A stretch of DNA of 64,000 nucleotides from Comamonas sp. (GCF_009360615.1 NZ_SPEY01000071.1:1-64000); one strand, 5' to 3'. Positions 1 through 10,301 are shown, numbered from the stretch's first letter. Program-made: numbers and translations. Notes: generated by a model from the sequence alone, not told the origin.

Positions 1-1
1 T

Positions 2-61
2 TGGAAGGCTGCGCTGACCCGCTTTACCATTCAGTTCGGAGACCGCATCTCCGTCAATTGA
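2..61 (+). pseudogene. Possible remnant of an HWE/HisKA_2 sensor kinase
   Basis: Frame 2 reads ALTRFTIQFGDRISVN and then stops at 59-61. This resembles the stretch just before the ATP-binding N-box of HWE/HisKA_2 histidine kinases. The rest of the ATPase domain does not follow; a PAS-like frame takes over instead. It may be the last piece of a truncated kinase gene that begins outside the window. The stretch is short, so the family call is tentative. Confidence 0.3.
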
Positions 62-197
62 AGTCCGAACCGTTTACACAAAAATTCGGACACGCCCCGC
101 CGAGCACACCTCACTCATTGCCAGGGACGGAAGCGAATGCCCGATTTCCGACAGTGCTGCTCCCATTCGCGACTCAAACGGCCAACTGCGAGGCGCA

Positions 198-2561
198 GTG
201 CTGGTATTCAGGGATGTGACGGCTGAACGCACTGCACAAAGAATCATCCAGGAACACAACGCGGCATTGCAGGCCGATGTGCGTCAGCGCACCCAAGAAT
301 GGCAGGAAAGCCAGAGCCACCTCAATAATGTCATTAGCAGTGTTCCTGCATTAATTGCATACGTCGATGCACAACAGCGCTATGTCTACGTCAACTCTCA
401 ATACCGGGAGTGCTTCGCGCCCGATCGCGACGACATCACAGGAGAGTCGGTCTCAAATATCCTTGGGGAACAGCTCTATGCCCTTGCAAGTCCGTTGATA
501 GACAAGGTGCTTGCCGGGGAATCTCAAACCTATGATTGGCAGCCGTTTCCGGGGATATGGCAGTCTTTTCAATATATTCCCAATTTCAGAATCCATGGAG
601 ATATCGACGGATACTATATTTTGGGAACCGACATTACCGAGCGAAAGCGCTATGAAGAGCGTATACACGCGCTGAACGTCGAGCTTGGGCAAAGAGTGCA
701 CGAGCTGGAGCGTATCGGCCGTGCCCTCCGCACATTAAGTGCGGGTAATCGCACAATGCTTCGCGCCACTGAAGAGCAAAGCCTGCTTGAGAGCATGTGC
801 CACGCTATTGTCACTGCTGGAGGTTACGGCATGGCCGCTGTCTGGTACATCAGCAGCGATGCAACCACAGAACTGATCCCCATGGCAGAGTGCAACTATC
901 CAGGCGGTCTCCCGGCTCTTCGCAGTCTCGGGCTTATAGCGGCGGATAACGAGCAGGGCCAAAGTCTCACCGCCATCGCAATCCGTACCGGAAAAGTCCA
1001 GTGCGTTCATGACTTGCGTATTGATTCGAACCATGTCCGTTGGCATGACCAGCTCGGAAAATTGAGTTCCGGTGCATCCTGTCCCTTGCTGGTAAACGGA
1101 AAGGTTATCGGTGCGCTGTCCATCTATGACACGGACACGAATGCATTCGGCGAGGATGAGGTTGCCTTGCTGACGGATTCTGCGGATGACTTAGCGTTTG
1201 GTATTTCCACTTTGCGAACACGCAACGAGCAACAGCGGGTTCAAGCAGAGATAAACCACATGCTGCGTCATGACTCGCTCACCGGGCTTCCCAACGCCAT
1301 AGAGTTCCAGGAGGTCCTGACTGCAAAAGTCGCCGATACGAATTCACTTCCAGTGCCCCTTGCCGCACTACAATTCAATATTGAACGCCTCAGTGAAATT
1401 AATGATGCCCTAGGCTTCAACAATGGTGACCAGATATTGCGAGATTTCGGAAAACGATTGCAACGCCACGCTCCTGAATCTGCATATGTCGCACGCTTGC
1501 GTGGTGACGAGTTCGCAATTATTGCCCCCGCCAAGGATATAGATTCCGCCTTGGCCCTGGCCGATGAACTGGAAATGCATATTTCCCGGCCATTTCAGGT
1601 TGCCGATATTGAATTGGATGTCAGTGCAAGAATCGGCATCGCGCTGTTTCCAGAGCATGGCAAGACCTCAGATGAAATACTGCGTCGAATGGGGAAGGCC
1701 ACCGTTCAGGCAAAGAATCGGGGACTGAGCCGTTGCGTGTTCGATACGTCGAATCAAAAAAATCAAGCTGGGAGATTGACGATGGCCAGCGAGCTTCGAC
1801 GAGCCATTACCGGCAATCAGCTGCGACTTTTCCTCCAGCCTAAAGTTGATCTTTCCTCTGGCAATGTCTGCGGTGCGGAAGCGCTGGTTCGTTGGATGCA
1901 TCCAATGAAAGGTTTAATCCCTCCTGGACTTTTTATAGACCTCGCAGAACAAACCGGCTTGATAAAGCCATTGACGGAATGGGTGATCGTTGCTGCCCTG
2001 GATCTGTTGCAGAGCTGGGAAGAAAAAGGCTGTGCCATCCCGATTGCTGTAAATATCTCGGCACGGAATTTCCGGGACGAGAAACTCTTCGAAAATTATC
2101 GCCAATGGCACTCGGAGCGTGCGGTTTCCGCAGGATTGCTGGAAGTTGAGATTACCGAAAGCACTGTGATGGAGAATGCCGATTATGCTTTGGGAGCATT
2201 GAAAGAACTGCGCAATGCTGGCATTCCTCTCTATGTGGACGACTTTGGCACTGGATATTCTTCATTGAGCTATCTCCAGAAATTGCCGGTCGATTACATC
2301 AAGATCGACCAGTCTTTTGTTTCTGCAATGCACCACGACAAAGATTCCGCAACAATAGTGCGATCCACCATTGATCTGGTGCATGATCTCGGACGCAAGA
2401 CAGTGGCCGAAGGGGTAGAGACCAAAGAGCACTGGGATCTGCTCAAAGAACTTGGATGTGATATTGCTCAAGGTTACTTTATTGCGAAACCCATGCCAGC
2501 CAGCGAATTTCTGAAGTGGGCTGAAGATTTCAGGGTGTGCCAACTGCAAAGTGATGGATGA
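198..2561 (+). CDS. PAS-GAF-GGDEF-EAL cyclic-di-GMP signalling protein, N-terminus damaged or truncated
   Basis: This is a putative c-di-GMP phosphodiesterase with sensory domains. Numbered from the GTG at 198: a PAS domain at about 45-150, GAF at about 175-340, GGDEF at about 350-520 and EAL at about 530-775. The cyclase signature is degenerate (RGDEF at 435-439, no RxxD inhibitory site). The EAL domain keeps EALVRW (about 560), the DDFGTGYSS loop and EGVET, so hydrolysis is the likely activity. The open frame continues upstream to 18 without an ATG and still reads like the end of another PAS domain (HTSLIARDG, GAVLVFRDVTAER). The annotated start is therefore probably not the ancestral one: the gene has lost its beginning or is frameshifted at the window edge. 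GC content is visibly lower than in the genes that follow. No membrane segment is seen. Confidence 0.8.
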   Translation: MLVFRDVTAERTAQRIIQEHNAALQADVRQRTQEWQESQSHLNNVISSVPALIAYVDAQQRYVYVNSQYRECFAPDRDDITGESVSNILGEQLYALASPLIDKVLAGESQTYDWQPFPGIWQSFQYIPNFRIHGDIDGYYILGTDITERKRYEERIHALNVELGQRVHELERIGRALRTLSAGNRTMLRATEEQSLLESMCHAIVTAGGYGMAAVWYISSDATTELIPMAECNYPGGLPALRSLGLIAADNEQGQSLTAIAIRTGKVQCVHDLRIDSNHVRWHDQLGKLSSGASCPLLVNGKVIGALSIYDTDTNAFGEDEVALLTDSADDLAFGISTLRTRNEQQRVQAEINHMLRHDSLTGLPNAIEFQEVLTAKVADTNSLPVPLAALQFNIERLSEINDALGFNNGDQILRDFGKRLQRHAPESAYVARLRGDEFAIIAPAKDIDSALALADELEMHISRPFQVADIELDVSARIGIALFPEHGKTSDEILRRMGKATVQAKNRGLSRCVFDTSNQKNQAGRLTMASELRRAITGNQLRLFLQPKVDLSSGNVCGAEALVRWMHPMKGLIPPGLFIDLAEQTGLIKPLTEWVIVAALDLLQSWEEKGCAIPIAVNISARNFRDEKLFENYRQWHSERAVSAGLLEVEITESTVMENADYALGALKELRNAGIPLYVDDFGTGYSSLSYLQKLPVDYIKIDQSFVSAMHHDKDSATIVRSTIDLVHDLGRKTVAEGVETKEHWDLLKELGCDIAQGYFIAKPMPASEFLKWAEDFRVCQLQSDG

Positions 2562-2602
2562 TTATCACAATCAGTAATTAGCAATTCACACGTTTTTTTT
2601 AC

Positions 2603-2622
2603 GAACAGACCCATGTCTGTTC
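2603..2622. other. Perfect 8-bp inverted repeat downstream of the GGDEF-EAL gene
   Basis: GAACAGAC and GTCTGTTC are separated by CCAT, about 40 bp after the stop codon. A run of eight T lies before the hairpin on the plus strand, so it is not a standard terminator for the upstream gene. It could be an operator or a rho-independent-like hairpin without a U tract. Confidence 0.35.
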
Positions 2623-3100
2623 CGATTCCCGCCCTCTCCGGGCCGGAAGTCGGAACGCACCATCATCCCGGGGCCTCCTCTTGATTCGATGGAAGGTCTC
2701 GATCAGTAGCAGCATGCGGCTTACGCGCTGTAGGCTCCGGCCGCAAGGTCAGGCTGGAGCCGGGTGCCATCGCGGCGCAAACGCATCACCTGCGCAATCG
2801 TCAAAGGACATGTTGCGCATCGCGCGACACAGGTTGGATCGTTCTGGCCCATCCCCAGCCCTCGGGCGTACGGGCACGGTCCATGCACAGCCACCCCATC
2901 AAGCCCTGAGACCCTTGCAAGGCCTTGCCCGCATGAAGAATTCCAGGGCCCTGGAGCTTCTTCGGTGGTGCCAAAGCGCGCGCTCTCCCGCACCATGATT
3001 CCCACGGCACGGTCCGAGGTCGCCGTCAACGGCCATCATGCGCTGAATGGATCGAACAGCGACCGCCAGCATGGCTTCCTGATTTGAAAAACAGAAAGAA
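2623..3100. other. Intergenic stretch, no gene recognised
   Basis: Only overlapping low-quality frames with no recognisable domain, signal peptide or good ribosome binding site. The ATG of the next gene lies at 3101. Confidence 0.5.
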
Positions 3101-3493
3101 ATGCCTGACATGCAACAGAAAGATCGCCTTCGATACCTTTGTTTGGCGAATTCCACCGTCCTGATCACCCATCAAATCGATGCAGCCTATTGGCATGAAT
3201 GGGAGTTGTTCCTTATTCCTGGCGGCAATCAAGTCAACCTGCTGCTCAATATTCCCGTCATTGCATGGGTCCTCTATGCGCACGGCCGCGTCGTAGCCGA
3301 TACAGAAACCGGTTTGCCTTTCTACAAGCTCTTGGCTTGCCTCGGGCTCCTGACCGTTGGCATTCATTGCGTGCTTTTCGTCCGGGGCAGCGAGTCATTC
3401 ATTCAGCCCATGTCGGTTGTCTTGCTGACGGGAACTCTTGTGCTCTCTCTATGGCAGCTGATCGCCCTGCGAAGCGTGGAGAAGCCGCTTTAG
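3101..3493 (+). CDS. Small integral membrane protein (DUF6713-like)
   Basis: A 130-residue protein with about four hydrophobic segments: near 15-30, 45-62, 75-92 and 100-120. The N-terminal motif HQIDAAYWHEWELF carries conserved-looking His/Asp/Glu residues, followed by NLLLN. I associate this pattern with small membrane proteins of the DUF6713 type, but function is unknown. A second in-frame ATG lies 9 bp downstream; neither start has a strong Shine-Dalgarno. It stands alone, about 90 bp before the sensor kinase. Confidence 0.6.
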   Translation: MPDMQQKDRLRYLCLANSTVLITHQIDAAYWHEWELFLIPGGNQVNLLLNIPVIAWVLYAHGRVVADTETGLPFYKLLACLGLLTVGIHCVLFVRGSESFIQPMSVVLLTGTLVLSLWQLIALRSVEKPL

Positions 3494-3582
3494 TTTTCGG
3501 GCAGGCAACTCCATCGGCGCTGGTGCGCCAAGAATCCGCATTTCAAATTCGTCCGAAGGCAGCGCAGATATGATTCGGTGGC

Positions 3583-4982
3583 ATGCAGAAGGCGGCTCCA
3601 AGCCTCTACTCCATGCTCTTCCCAAGCCTCACATCCATGGAGTCCGCCCTGTCGCTCCCCGCCCCCGTCCGACGTGACTTGCTGATCCTATGGCTGTGCA
3701 TTGCAGCCGTCGCCTTCTTGCTCGGTTGGCTGCTGTTCACAATCAGCCGGCAAGGTGCTGGCCCTCAGATCGCGCAGGCACAGCGCCTGACATCGACGAG
3801 CTGCAGCGCTCTGCAAGCCGGCACGCAGCGCCTGCCTGCAGAGCACTCGCACAGCCTTGCTCCGGCAATCGCCCAGGCGGTGCTCGATCTTGCGCTGCGG
3901 GATCAGCCAGGCATGGAAGGGGGCTTCTGGCGAGCCGGTGCAGGAGTCGTCGCCTATGCCTTTCCGACCTATGACGGCACGGGCATCAAGCGCGATCCGC
4001 CAAGCGCCGAGCTGGAACGCATCGCATCCACGGCACAGCGTGCCCAGGACACCGGCGGCCTGGTGTCCGATGTACGCCCCGGCCTGCGCGAAGCGGTCGC
4101 ATTCGCTGCCTGTCCCGTAGATCTGGGCGACGAACGCCTGGTCGCCTGGACGCTGATGCGCGTGCCTATCATGGCTGCCGATACGGTCAATACATTGATC
4201 CTTGCCGTGAGCCTGCTTCTGGCGCTGGTGGTGGCATCAGGGGCCTGGCTGGGTTGGATGATCTCGAAATGGCAGCGCCAGTCTGCGGACCTCCGCGCGC
4301 AACTGGCTCAGTCCGAGCGTCTTGCCACACTGGGCCGTGTGTCTGCAGGACTGGCTCATGAGATACGCAATCCCCTGGGCACCATGCGCATGAAAGCGGA
4401 GAACGCACTCGCTGCTCCCGCTGAGCTGCGCAGCGTGCGTGCCGAAAGCGCATTGCAAGTCGTGCTCTCACAAACCGAGCGCCTCGAGGCCTTGATCTCC
4501 AGCCTGCTGGCCTTGACCCAGCCGCTTCGCGTGGAGCGTCAGGAGATCGATCTGCGGGAATGGCTTCAGCAGCGATGCCATGCCCACGCCGAGGCAGCCC
4601 AACAGCAGGGCAAACAGCTTGCGGTGGCGCTGTCGCCCAAGCTGATTGCCAGTGCACAAGGACTTGCTTTTTTCGATCCCGCGCAGATGGCACGGGTCTA
4701 TGACAACCTGCTGCTCAACGCGCTCGCGCACACCGGGCCTCATGGCTCGATCGAGCTTGGAGCGAGCCGCACGCCTGCAGGCGCCTTGCTGCTCTGGGTG
4801 GCCGACGACGGCAGCGGTATTCCGCCTTCCCAGCGCGAGACACTGTTTGAACCGTTTGCCACGACTCGCGCTGGCGGCACGGGGCTGGGTCTGGCGCTGG
4901 TGCGCGAGATCGTGCAAGGGCACGGCGGGCGGGTTGCACTGGCCTCTGCGCCCAGAGGAACTCGTATAGAGATGGAGCTGCC

Positions 4983-4998
<16 letters not shown>
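3583..4998 (+). CDS. Membrane sensor histidine kinase of an NtrB/NtrC-like two-component system
   Basis: The protein has 471 residues. TM1 is at about 33-55, a periplasmic sensor region follows at about 56-204, and TM2 at about 206-228. The HisKA dimerisation domain carries the H-box GLAHEIRNPLG (His259). The HATPase domain follows with an N-box, a DDGSGIP G1 box and GGTGLGLALV. The periplasmic part resembles no ligand-binding family I can name. The stop codon overlaps the start of the response regulator by 16 bp, so the two are translationally coupled partners. In-frame ATGs at 3613 and 3640 are possible alternative starts; none has a strong RBS. Confidence 0.88.
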
Positions 4999-6335
<1,337 letters not shown>

Positions 6336-6354
6336 ACTACGCCAAGGCAGGCAG

Positions 6355-6393
6355 TGTCCGCTTTGGTGACACCACGCGTCACCGCAGCGGACA
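6355..6393. promoter_or_regulatory. Large palindrome, candidate binding site for the NtrC-type regulator
   Basis: TGTCCGCTTTGGTGAC at 6355-6370 is repeated in inverted form at 6378-6393 (GTCACCGCAGCGGACA); 14 of 16 positions match, with a 7-bp spacer. It lies 20 bp after the regulator's stop codon and is centred about 97 bp upstream of the predicted start of transcription. That spacing is usual for an enhancer site of a sigma-54 activator. No T run follows, which argues against a terminator. Confidence 0.6.
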
Positions 6394-6444
6394 ACGCGGG
6401 TCTGTCTACCCCCCCAAACCCTTGATTCGATTGGGAATCTTTTC

Positions 6445-6460
6445 AGGCACGGTCATTGCG
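6445..6460 (+). promoter_or_regulatory. Sigma-54 (-24/-12) promoter
   Basis: AGGCACG, four bases, then TTGCG fits the TGGCACG-N4-TTGCW consensus with the invariant GG and GC correctly spaced. Transcription should start near 6471, 31 bp before the ATG at 6502. Confidence 0.65.
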
Positions 6461-6501
6461 TCTTGCTGGGAGTGTTTTTCACTCAACCCAGGAGACCCTT
6501 G

Positions 6502-7176
6502 ATGTCCCAGTTCTTTACCGCCCTGTCTGCCGCGCTGGCTTTCGGCCTGTGCAGCCTGAGCGTGCAAGCCCAGCCCCATGGCCCTGCCCCACAGCACCCC
6601 CCCATGCCAGCCCGCCCGGCTCCCGCAGGCCAGTACGTCTTGGAAGGCCAGGTGCGGCAGATGCTCATCAATCCCTATGGCGAAGTCGATGGGCTGCGCC
6701 TGAAGGATGGCAGCATCGTCAAGTTTCCGCCGCACATGGCCGAGGCGCTGCTGGCTGCCGTCAAGGTCGGAGATGCCGTGCGCGCCATCGGCAGAGCGCA
6801 AACCCGAGGCACGGTGCAGGCCGAAGCCATCATCCAGACAGCCACTGGGCGCACCGTTTACGAGCAGCCGCCGCTTGTGGGCGAGGGAAGGGCTCTGCCC
6901 CCGCATCTGCGCGCCCAACGCCTGCAGACCCAGCAGGTCGAGGGGCGCGTGGACGCCGTGCTCACGGGACCGCGCGGCGAGGCGAACGGCGTCATCCTCG
7001 GCGACGGCAGCATTGTCCGCTTCCCTCCCGAGAGCCTGCGTCTTTCCATTCAACCGGGGGCTGCTTTCGCTGCGGCCGGAATGGGCACGCGCAATGAATT
7101 CGGCACTTCTCTGGAAGCGGTGAGCATGGGCGCAAGCCTGGCGGCGTTGCAACCGCTTTACGACCGCGCCCCGTAA
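6502..7176 (+). CDS. Exported protein with two beta-rich repeats (DUF5666-like)
   Basis: A protein of 224 residues. The start at 6502 is chosen because AGGAGA sits 6 bp before it and a clean signal peptide follows (about 1-23, cleavage after VQA). The mature part begins with a Pro-rich linker. It then carries two similar units: EGQVRQMLINPYGEVDG...LKDGSIVKFPP at about 45-75 and EGRVDAVLTGPRGEANG...LGDGSIVRFPP at about 148-180. The repeats look like small OB-type barrels and resemble DUF5666 proteins. Biochemical role unknown. It probably belongs to the regulon of the upstream two-component system, through the palindrome and sigma-54 promoter in front of it. Confidence 0.7.
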   Translation: MSQFFTALSAALAFGLCSLSVQAQPHGPAPQHPPMPARPAPAGQYVLEGQVRQMLINPYGEVDGLRLKDGSIVKFPPHMAEALLAAVKVGDAVRAIGRAQTRGTVQAEAIIQTATGRTVYEQPPLVGEGRALPPHLRAQRLQTQQVEGRVDAVLTGPRGEANGVILGDGSIVRFPPESLRLSIQPGAAFAAAGMGTRNEFGTSLEAVSMGASLAALQPLYDRAP

Positions 7177-7261
7177 TCAGCGGCTGCGAAATCTCGCGGG
7201 CTGGTGCGACACCCGGTTGCACCCGCCTTGACTGCCCTGCTTCCCCCGACGGAACTCCCCC

Positions 7262-7609
7262 ATGTCTCCCCAAGTCCTGCCCGTCATCCTGCTCTTCATC
7301 TCCAACGCGTTCATGACCATGGCCTGGTACGGACATCTCAAATTTGGAGACCGCCCCTTGTCCGTGGTGATCCTCGTGAGCTGGATGATCGCCCTGGCCG
7401 AATACTGCTTTGCCGTGCCGGCGAACCGCATTGGCCACAGCGTCTACAGCGCGGCCGAGCTCAAGACCATGCAGGAGGTCATCACCCTGCTGGTCTTCGC
7501 CGTCTTCTCCGTCGTCTATCTGGGGGAGAAACTGACGCTCAACCACCTTCTGGGCTTCGGCTTTATCTGCCTGGGCGCCTTCTTCGTCTTCAAAGGCCCT
7601 TTGCACTGA
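7262..7609 (+). CDS. DMT-superfamily small membrane protein (DUF486)
   Basis: This 115-residue, almost entirely hydrophobic protein has four predicted membrane helices. The family hallmarks are visible: AWYGHLKF near residue 20, SWMIALAEYCFAVPANRIG at about 40-58, and LKTMQEVITL at about 72. DUF486 proteins resemble half-size drug/metabolite transporters and presumably work as oligomers; the substrate is unknown. The stop codon is 10 bp before the MFS transporter, so the two probably form an operon. Confidence 0.85.
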   Translation: MSPQVLPVILLFISNAFMTMAWYGHLKFGDRPLSVVILVSWMIALAEYCFAVPANRIGHSVYSAAELKTMQEVITLLVFAVFSVVYLGEKLTLNHLLGFGFICLGAFFVFKGPLH

Positions 7610-7619
7610 GGAGCAGAAG

Positions 7620-8897
7620 ATGGCAAAGCCCGCCCTGACGCAAGAACATGCCGGCTCGCGTCGCCGGCTGCCCGGCCTGAACTTTTTCCTCGCCGATGTG
7701 CGCGATGGCCTGGGCCCGTTTCTGGGCGTTCTTCTGCTTGGACAAGGATGGCGCGCCGACGACATCGGCTATGTCATGACGGCCGGGGGCATCGCTGGCA
7801 TGCTGGCGACCGCGCCCATGGGTGCCTGGGTCGATGCCTCACGCCACAAGCGGCTGTTGCTGGCCCTGGGGATAGGAGCTCTCACTGTGGCCACCTTGGC
7901 GCTATGGCACTCGCCGTCGTTTGGCGTCGTGCTTGTCTCACAGTTGGTGACCGGGGTGGTCGGAGCCCTGCTGGGGGCTTGTGTCATGGGTATCACCCTG
8001 GGCCTTGCAGATCCCCGGCATTTGTCGCAACAGTTGGGCATCAACGAAGCCTGGAGCCATGCGGGCAACATGACTGCGGCCGCCTTGGCCGGTCTCGCCG
8101 GCTATCGCTGGGGGATTTCGGCGGTGTTGCTCCTGATGACAATGATGGCCTGCGCATCCCTGATCTGCCTGCGCAGCATACGACCCCAGGACATCGACCA
8201 CGAGAGAGCCCGGGGCCTCGGTCCGGCATCTGCATCCGGTGGAATCCCGCGCGTCCCGACCTCCACGCTTCAGCGCCTTTCACATGCCGGTGAGCTGGGC
8301 CTGCTTGCGGCAACCATGCTGCTGCTCCATCTCGGAAATGCCGCCATGTTGCCGCTGTTCGCGCAGGCGATGGTCACACGCACAGGCATCGATCCCAGCG
8401 CATTCACAGCATCGACCGTCATCGTGGCACAACTGGTCATGATCCCCATGGCGCTATGGGCAGGCAGGTTTGCAAGCCACCACGGCTATCGCCCCCTGGT
8501 CATGGCGGCGCTGATGGTGCTCCCCGTGCGAGGACTCGTGGCAGGCTTCTGGGATTCTCCGTGGGCCGTGATCCCCGTGCAGGCCCTCGATGGCGTTGGG
8601 GCCGGCCTGCTCGGAATCGCCTTGCCCGGGCTGGTCTCCAGCATCTTGCGCGGCACCGGACACATCAATGCCGGGCTGGGCGCGGTGATGAGCATCCAGG
8701 GGCTTGGTGCCGCCCTCAGCCCCGCCTTGGCGGGAGCCATCGCACAGCATTACGGCTACAGCACGGCGTTTGCCTCGCTGGGCCTGATCGCCACAGCCGC
8801 CTTGATCACCTACTGCATCGGGAGCCGCTGGATGGCGCCCCCCCTTCCCGTCGCCCTGCGGGCCCGGGACATCCGGGGCGGCCCCAGAGGGCGGTGA
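7620..8897 (+). CDS. MFS transporter
   Basis: A 425-residue, 12-helix major facilitator superfamily permease. The N-terminus reads LNFFLADVRDGLGPFLGVLL and is followed by the loop 2-3 region GAWVDASRHKR typical of the superfamily. A cytoplasmic linker of about 40 residues (around 185-225) separates the two halves. GGAGCAGAAG just upstream gives a good Shine-Dalgarno, and the gene follows the DMT gene by 10 bp. Substrate cannot be predicted; the ADVRDGLGPF start is typical of a group of uncharacterised proteobacterial MFS proteins. Confidence 0.88.
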   Translation: MAKPALTQEHAGSRRRLPGLNFFLADVRDGLGPFLGVLLLGQGWRADDIGYVMTAGGIAGMLATAPMGAWVDASRHKRLLLALGIGALTVATLALWHSPSFGVVLVSQLVTGVVGALLGACVMGITLGLADPRHLSQQLGINEAWSHAGNMTAAALAGLAGYRWGISAVLLLMTMMACASLICLRSIRPQDIDHERARGLGPASASGGIPRVPTSTLQRLSHAGELGLLAATMLLLHLGNAAMLPLFAQAMVTRTGIDPSAFTASTVIVAQLVMIPMALWAGRFASHHGYRPLVMAALMVLPVRGLVAGFWDSPWAVIPVQALDGVGAGLLGIALPGLVSSILRGTGHINAGLGAVMSIQGLGAALSPALAGAIAQHYGYSTAFASLGLIATAALITYCIGSRWMAPPLPVALRARDIRGGPRGR

Positions 8898-9044
8898 CAC
8901 CCCAGGCCAGGAGACTGCTGCGATCGGACCTCAATCCAGCGATCCGGCGCTTGCCGTGAAATAGGAGCAGTGCGAGAGGCCGGGGCGCCGATCCGGCGCC
9001 ATTCAAGGAACCGGTTTTTTTATGTCTCGTCCGAGATTTTGGGA

Positions 9045-9101
9045 TTGACGCACCTGAATCCAAGACACAATGTACGCGGTCACTTTCGACGGAAAGTGAC
9101 C
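9045..9101 (+). promoter_or_regulatory. H-NS gene leader: possible -35 box and perfect palindrome
   Basis: TTGACG at 9045-9050 is a plausible -35 element. At 9078-9101 GGTCACTTTC and GAAAGTGACC form a perfect 10-bp inverted repeat around GACG. It lies about 80 bp before the start codon, so it is either an operator at the promoter or a hairpin in the 5' leader. Confidence 0.5.
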
Positions 9102-9180
9102 CGACTGCATAAACGACGTATCTCATGTATGGGTGCATCCCTTTAGTGCGGGTTCATAACTTACAAAGGACCTCTTTGAG

Positions 9181-9468
9181 ATGAGTACACATTCTTATAA
9201 GGACTTGTTGGCGCAACGCGAGGCTCTTGAGCAGCAGATTGCGGCGGCCCGAAGGACTGAAGTCGCGGACGCGGTGCAAAAAATCAAGGGCCTGATCGAG
9301 GCTTTCGGCCTGACGCATGACGACGTCTTCCCTCCCTCCAAGCAAAAGCGCGAGACAGGCACTGTGGCCCCCAAATACAGGGACCCAGCGACAGGCCAGA
9401 CATGGACCGGCCGAGGAAAGCCGCCAAACTGGATCAAGGATCAAGACCGTTCGCAGTTCGCGATTTAA
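9181..9468 (+). CDS. H-NS family nucleoid protein
   Basis: This 95-residue DNA-binding protein belongs to the H-NS/Bph3 group of Burkholderiales. An N-terminal coiled-coil oligomerisation region (about 5-50, rich in Glu, Gln and Arg) is followed by the DNA-binding domain. That domain has the signature KYRDPATGQTWTGRGKPPNWI (about 65-85), including the AT-hook-like GRGKPP loop that inserts into the minor groove. H-NS proteins silence AT-rich DNA. The gene is a single transcription unit with its own terminator immediately after the stop codon. AAAGGACCTC upstream provides the ribosome binding site. Confidence 0.93.
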   Translation: MSTHSYKDLLAQREALEQQIAAARRTEVADAVQKIKGLIEAFGLTHDDVFPPSKQKRETGTVAPKYRDPATGQTWTGRGKPPNWIKDQDRSQFAI

Positions 9469-9493
9469 AAGTGGCCCTGGCGGCCACTTTTTT
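9467..9493 (+). terminator. Rho-independent terminator of the H-NS gene
   Basis: GTGGCC and GGCCAC pair around CTGGC, extended by A/T pairs, and six T follow directly. Confidence 0.9.
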
Positions 9494-9500
9494 ATGGACA

Positions 9501-10028
9501 TGACCCGTCCTGAATTGAGTGGACACCATTCCGTGAAGCAGAGAGGACGCCCCATGGAGCCATGGGTTCAGAAAAAGCGGCAGAACTACGCGCTGGCTTT
9601 TGAGACGGCTGCAGTCGATCACGTCGGAAGAGGCGAACCGACCTGCCGGCAGGCCCATGAGCGGAACGAAATCAGGGTGCCGCTGCCGTACTGGTGTGGC
9701 TTCACGAGCACGGGGGGACGCACTGGAAGTGCTGCTCCATCAGGAGCGCAAACACTTGCACAAGCGGTCTGAACCGCCAAGCGGATGCCGCCATGGCAGT
9801 GCACCAGGAAACTGGAAGTACCGCTGAAGCAAGCCAGGAAGAAAGCGGCCTTTTTTGATGCGGTCGTTCGCGCGCTCAGGCGCGACCACGCAGTCCAGAC
9901 CACACAAACGCCTGCAGGCAAGACATCACGCACAAGCCCGTCCAAGGCTTGATGGTCACGAGGACTTGCTGCGAGCCTGGGTGGAAGATCACACCCGGAC
10001 AGGTGTCAACCTGTGACGGGACGGGTCA
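9501..10028 (+). mobile_element. Internally deleted, decayed IS3-type insertion sequence
   Basis: The ends TGACCCGTCC (9501-9510) and GGACGGGTCA (10019-10028) are exact inverted repeats. The match continues after 10 variable bases with GACACC on both sides, so both termini of one element are present and begin TG/end CA as in IS3. Inside, a broken OrfA can be pieced together from several frames: KKRQNYALAFETAAVDHV from about 9576, VLVWLHEHGG near 9685 in a second frame, and KKAAFFDAVVRALRRDH to about 9900 in a third. OrfB is missing. No clear target duplication is seen. Confidence 0.7.
9540..9900 (+). pseudogene. Frameshifted IS3-family transposase OrfA
   Basis: This is the helix-turn-helix subunit of an IS3-type transposase, now spread over different reading frames. 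The first part covers the HTH (AFETAAVDHVGRGEPTCRQAHER). A shift near 9680 moves to the frame with VLVWLHEHGG. A later segment, in another frame from about 9812, matches the usual C-terminal leucine-zipper region. It cannot make a functional product. Confidence 0.65.
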
Positions 10029-10301
10029 GCACCGTCACCCACGCTCCGATGGTGGCACCTTTCCCCCTGCATCGGCGAGGCACAGGGGCCTGCTTTCGAT
10101 CCAAACGATGCAGGCCGACTGCACTGGCCAGAAGCCCTCTGCTTCTGGCCGCTCTCGGACGTCGCAAGAACCGTTGAGCACACATGCCATCGCATATCCT
10201 GTCCTCCAGAGCCATGGGCGACGGAAGCCCGACATTGCCAGAACGCGGCAAACGCAGGTCTTTGCCCGGTTTCCACGCGAAGCCATTCATAATGCGCGAC
10301 C
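10029..10301. other. Intergenic, upstream of the DUF2946 gene
   Basis: No gene recognised. It should contain the promoter for the uptake operon, but I cannot identify a convincing Fur box. Confidence 0.4.

Noticed and set aside
2603..2622. Hairpin after the GGDEF-EAL gene as its terminator
   Set aside because: The T run lies before rather than after the hairpin, so it does not fit a terminator in either direction well.
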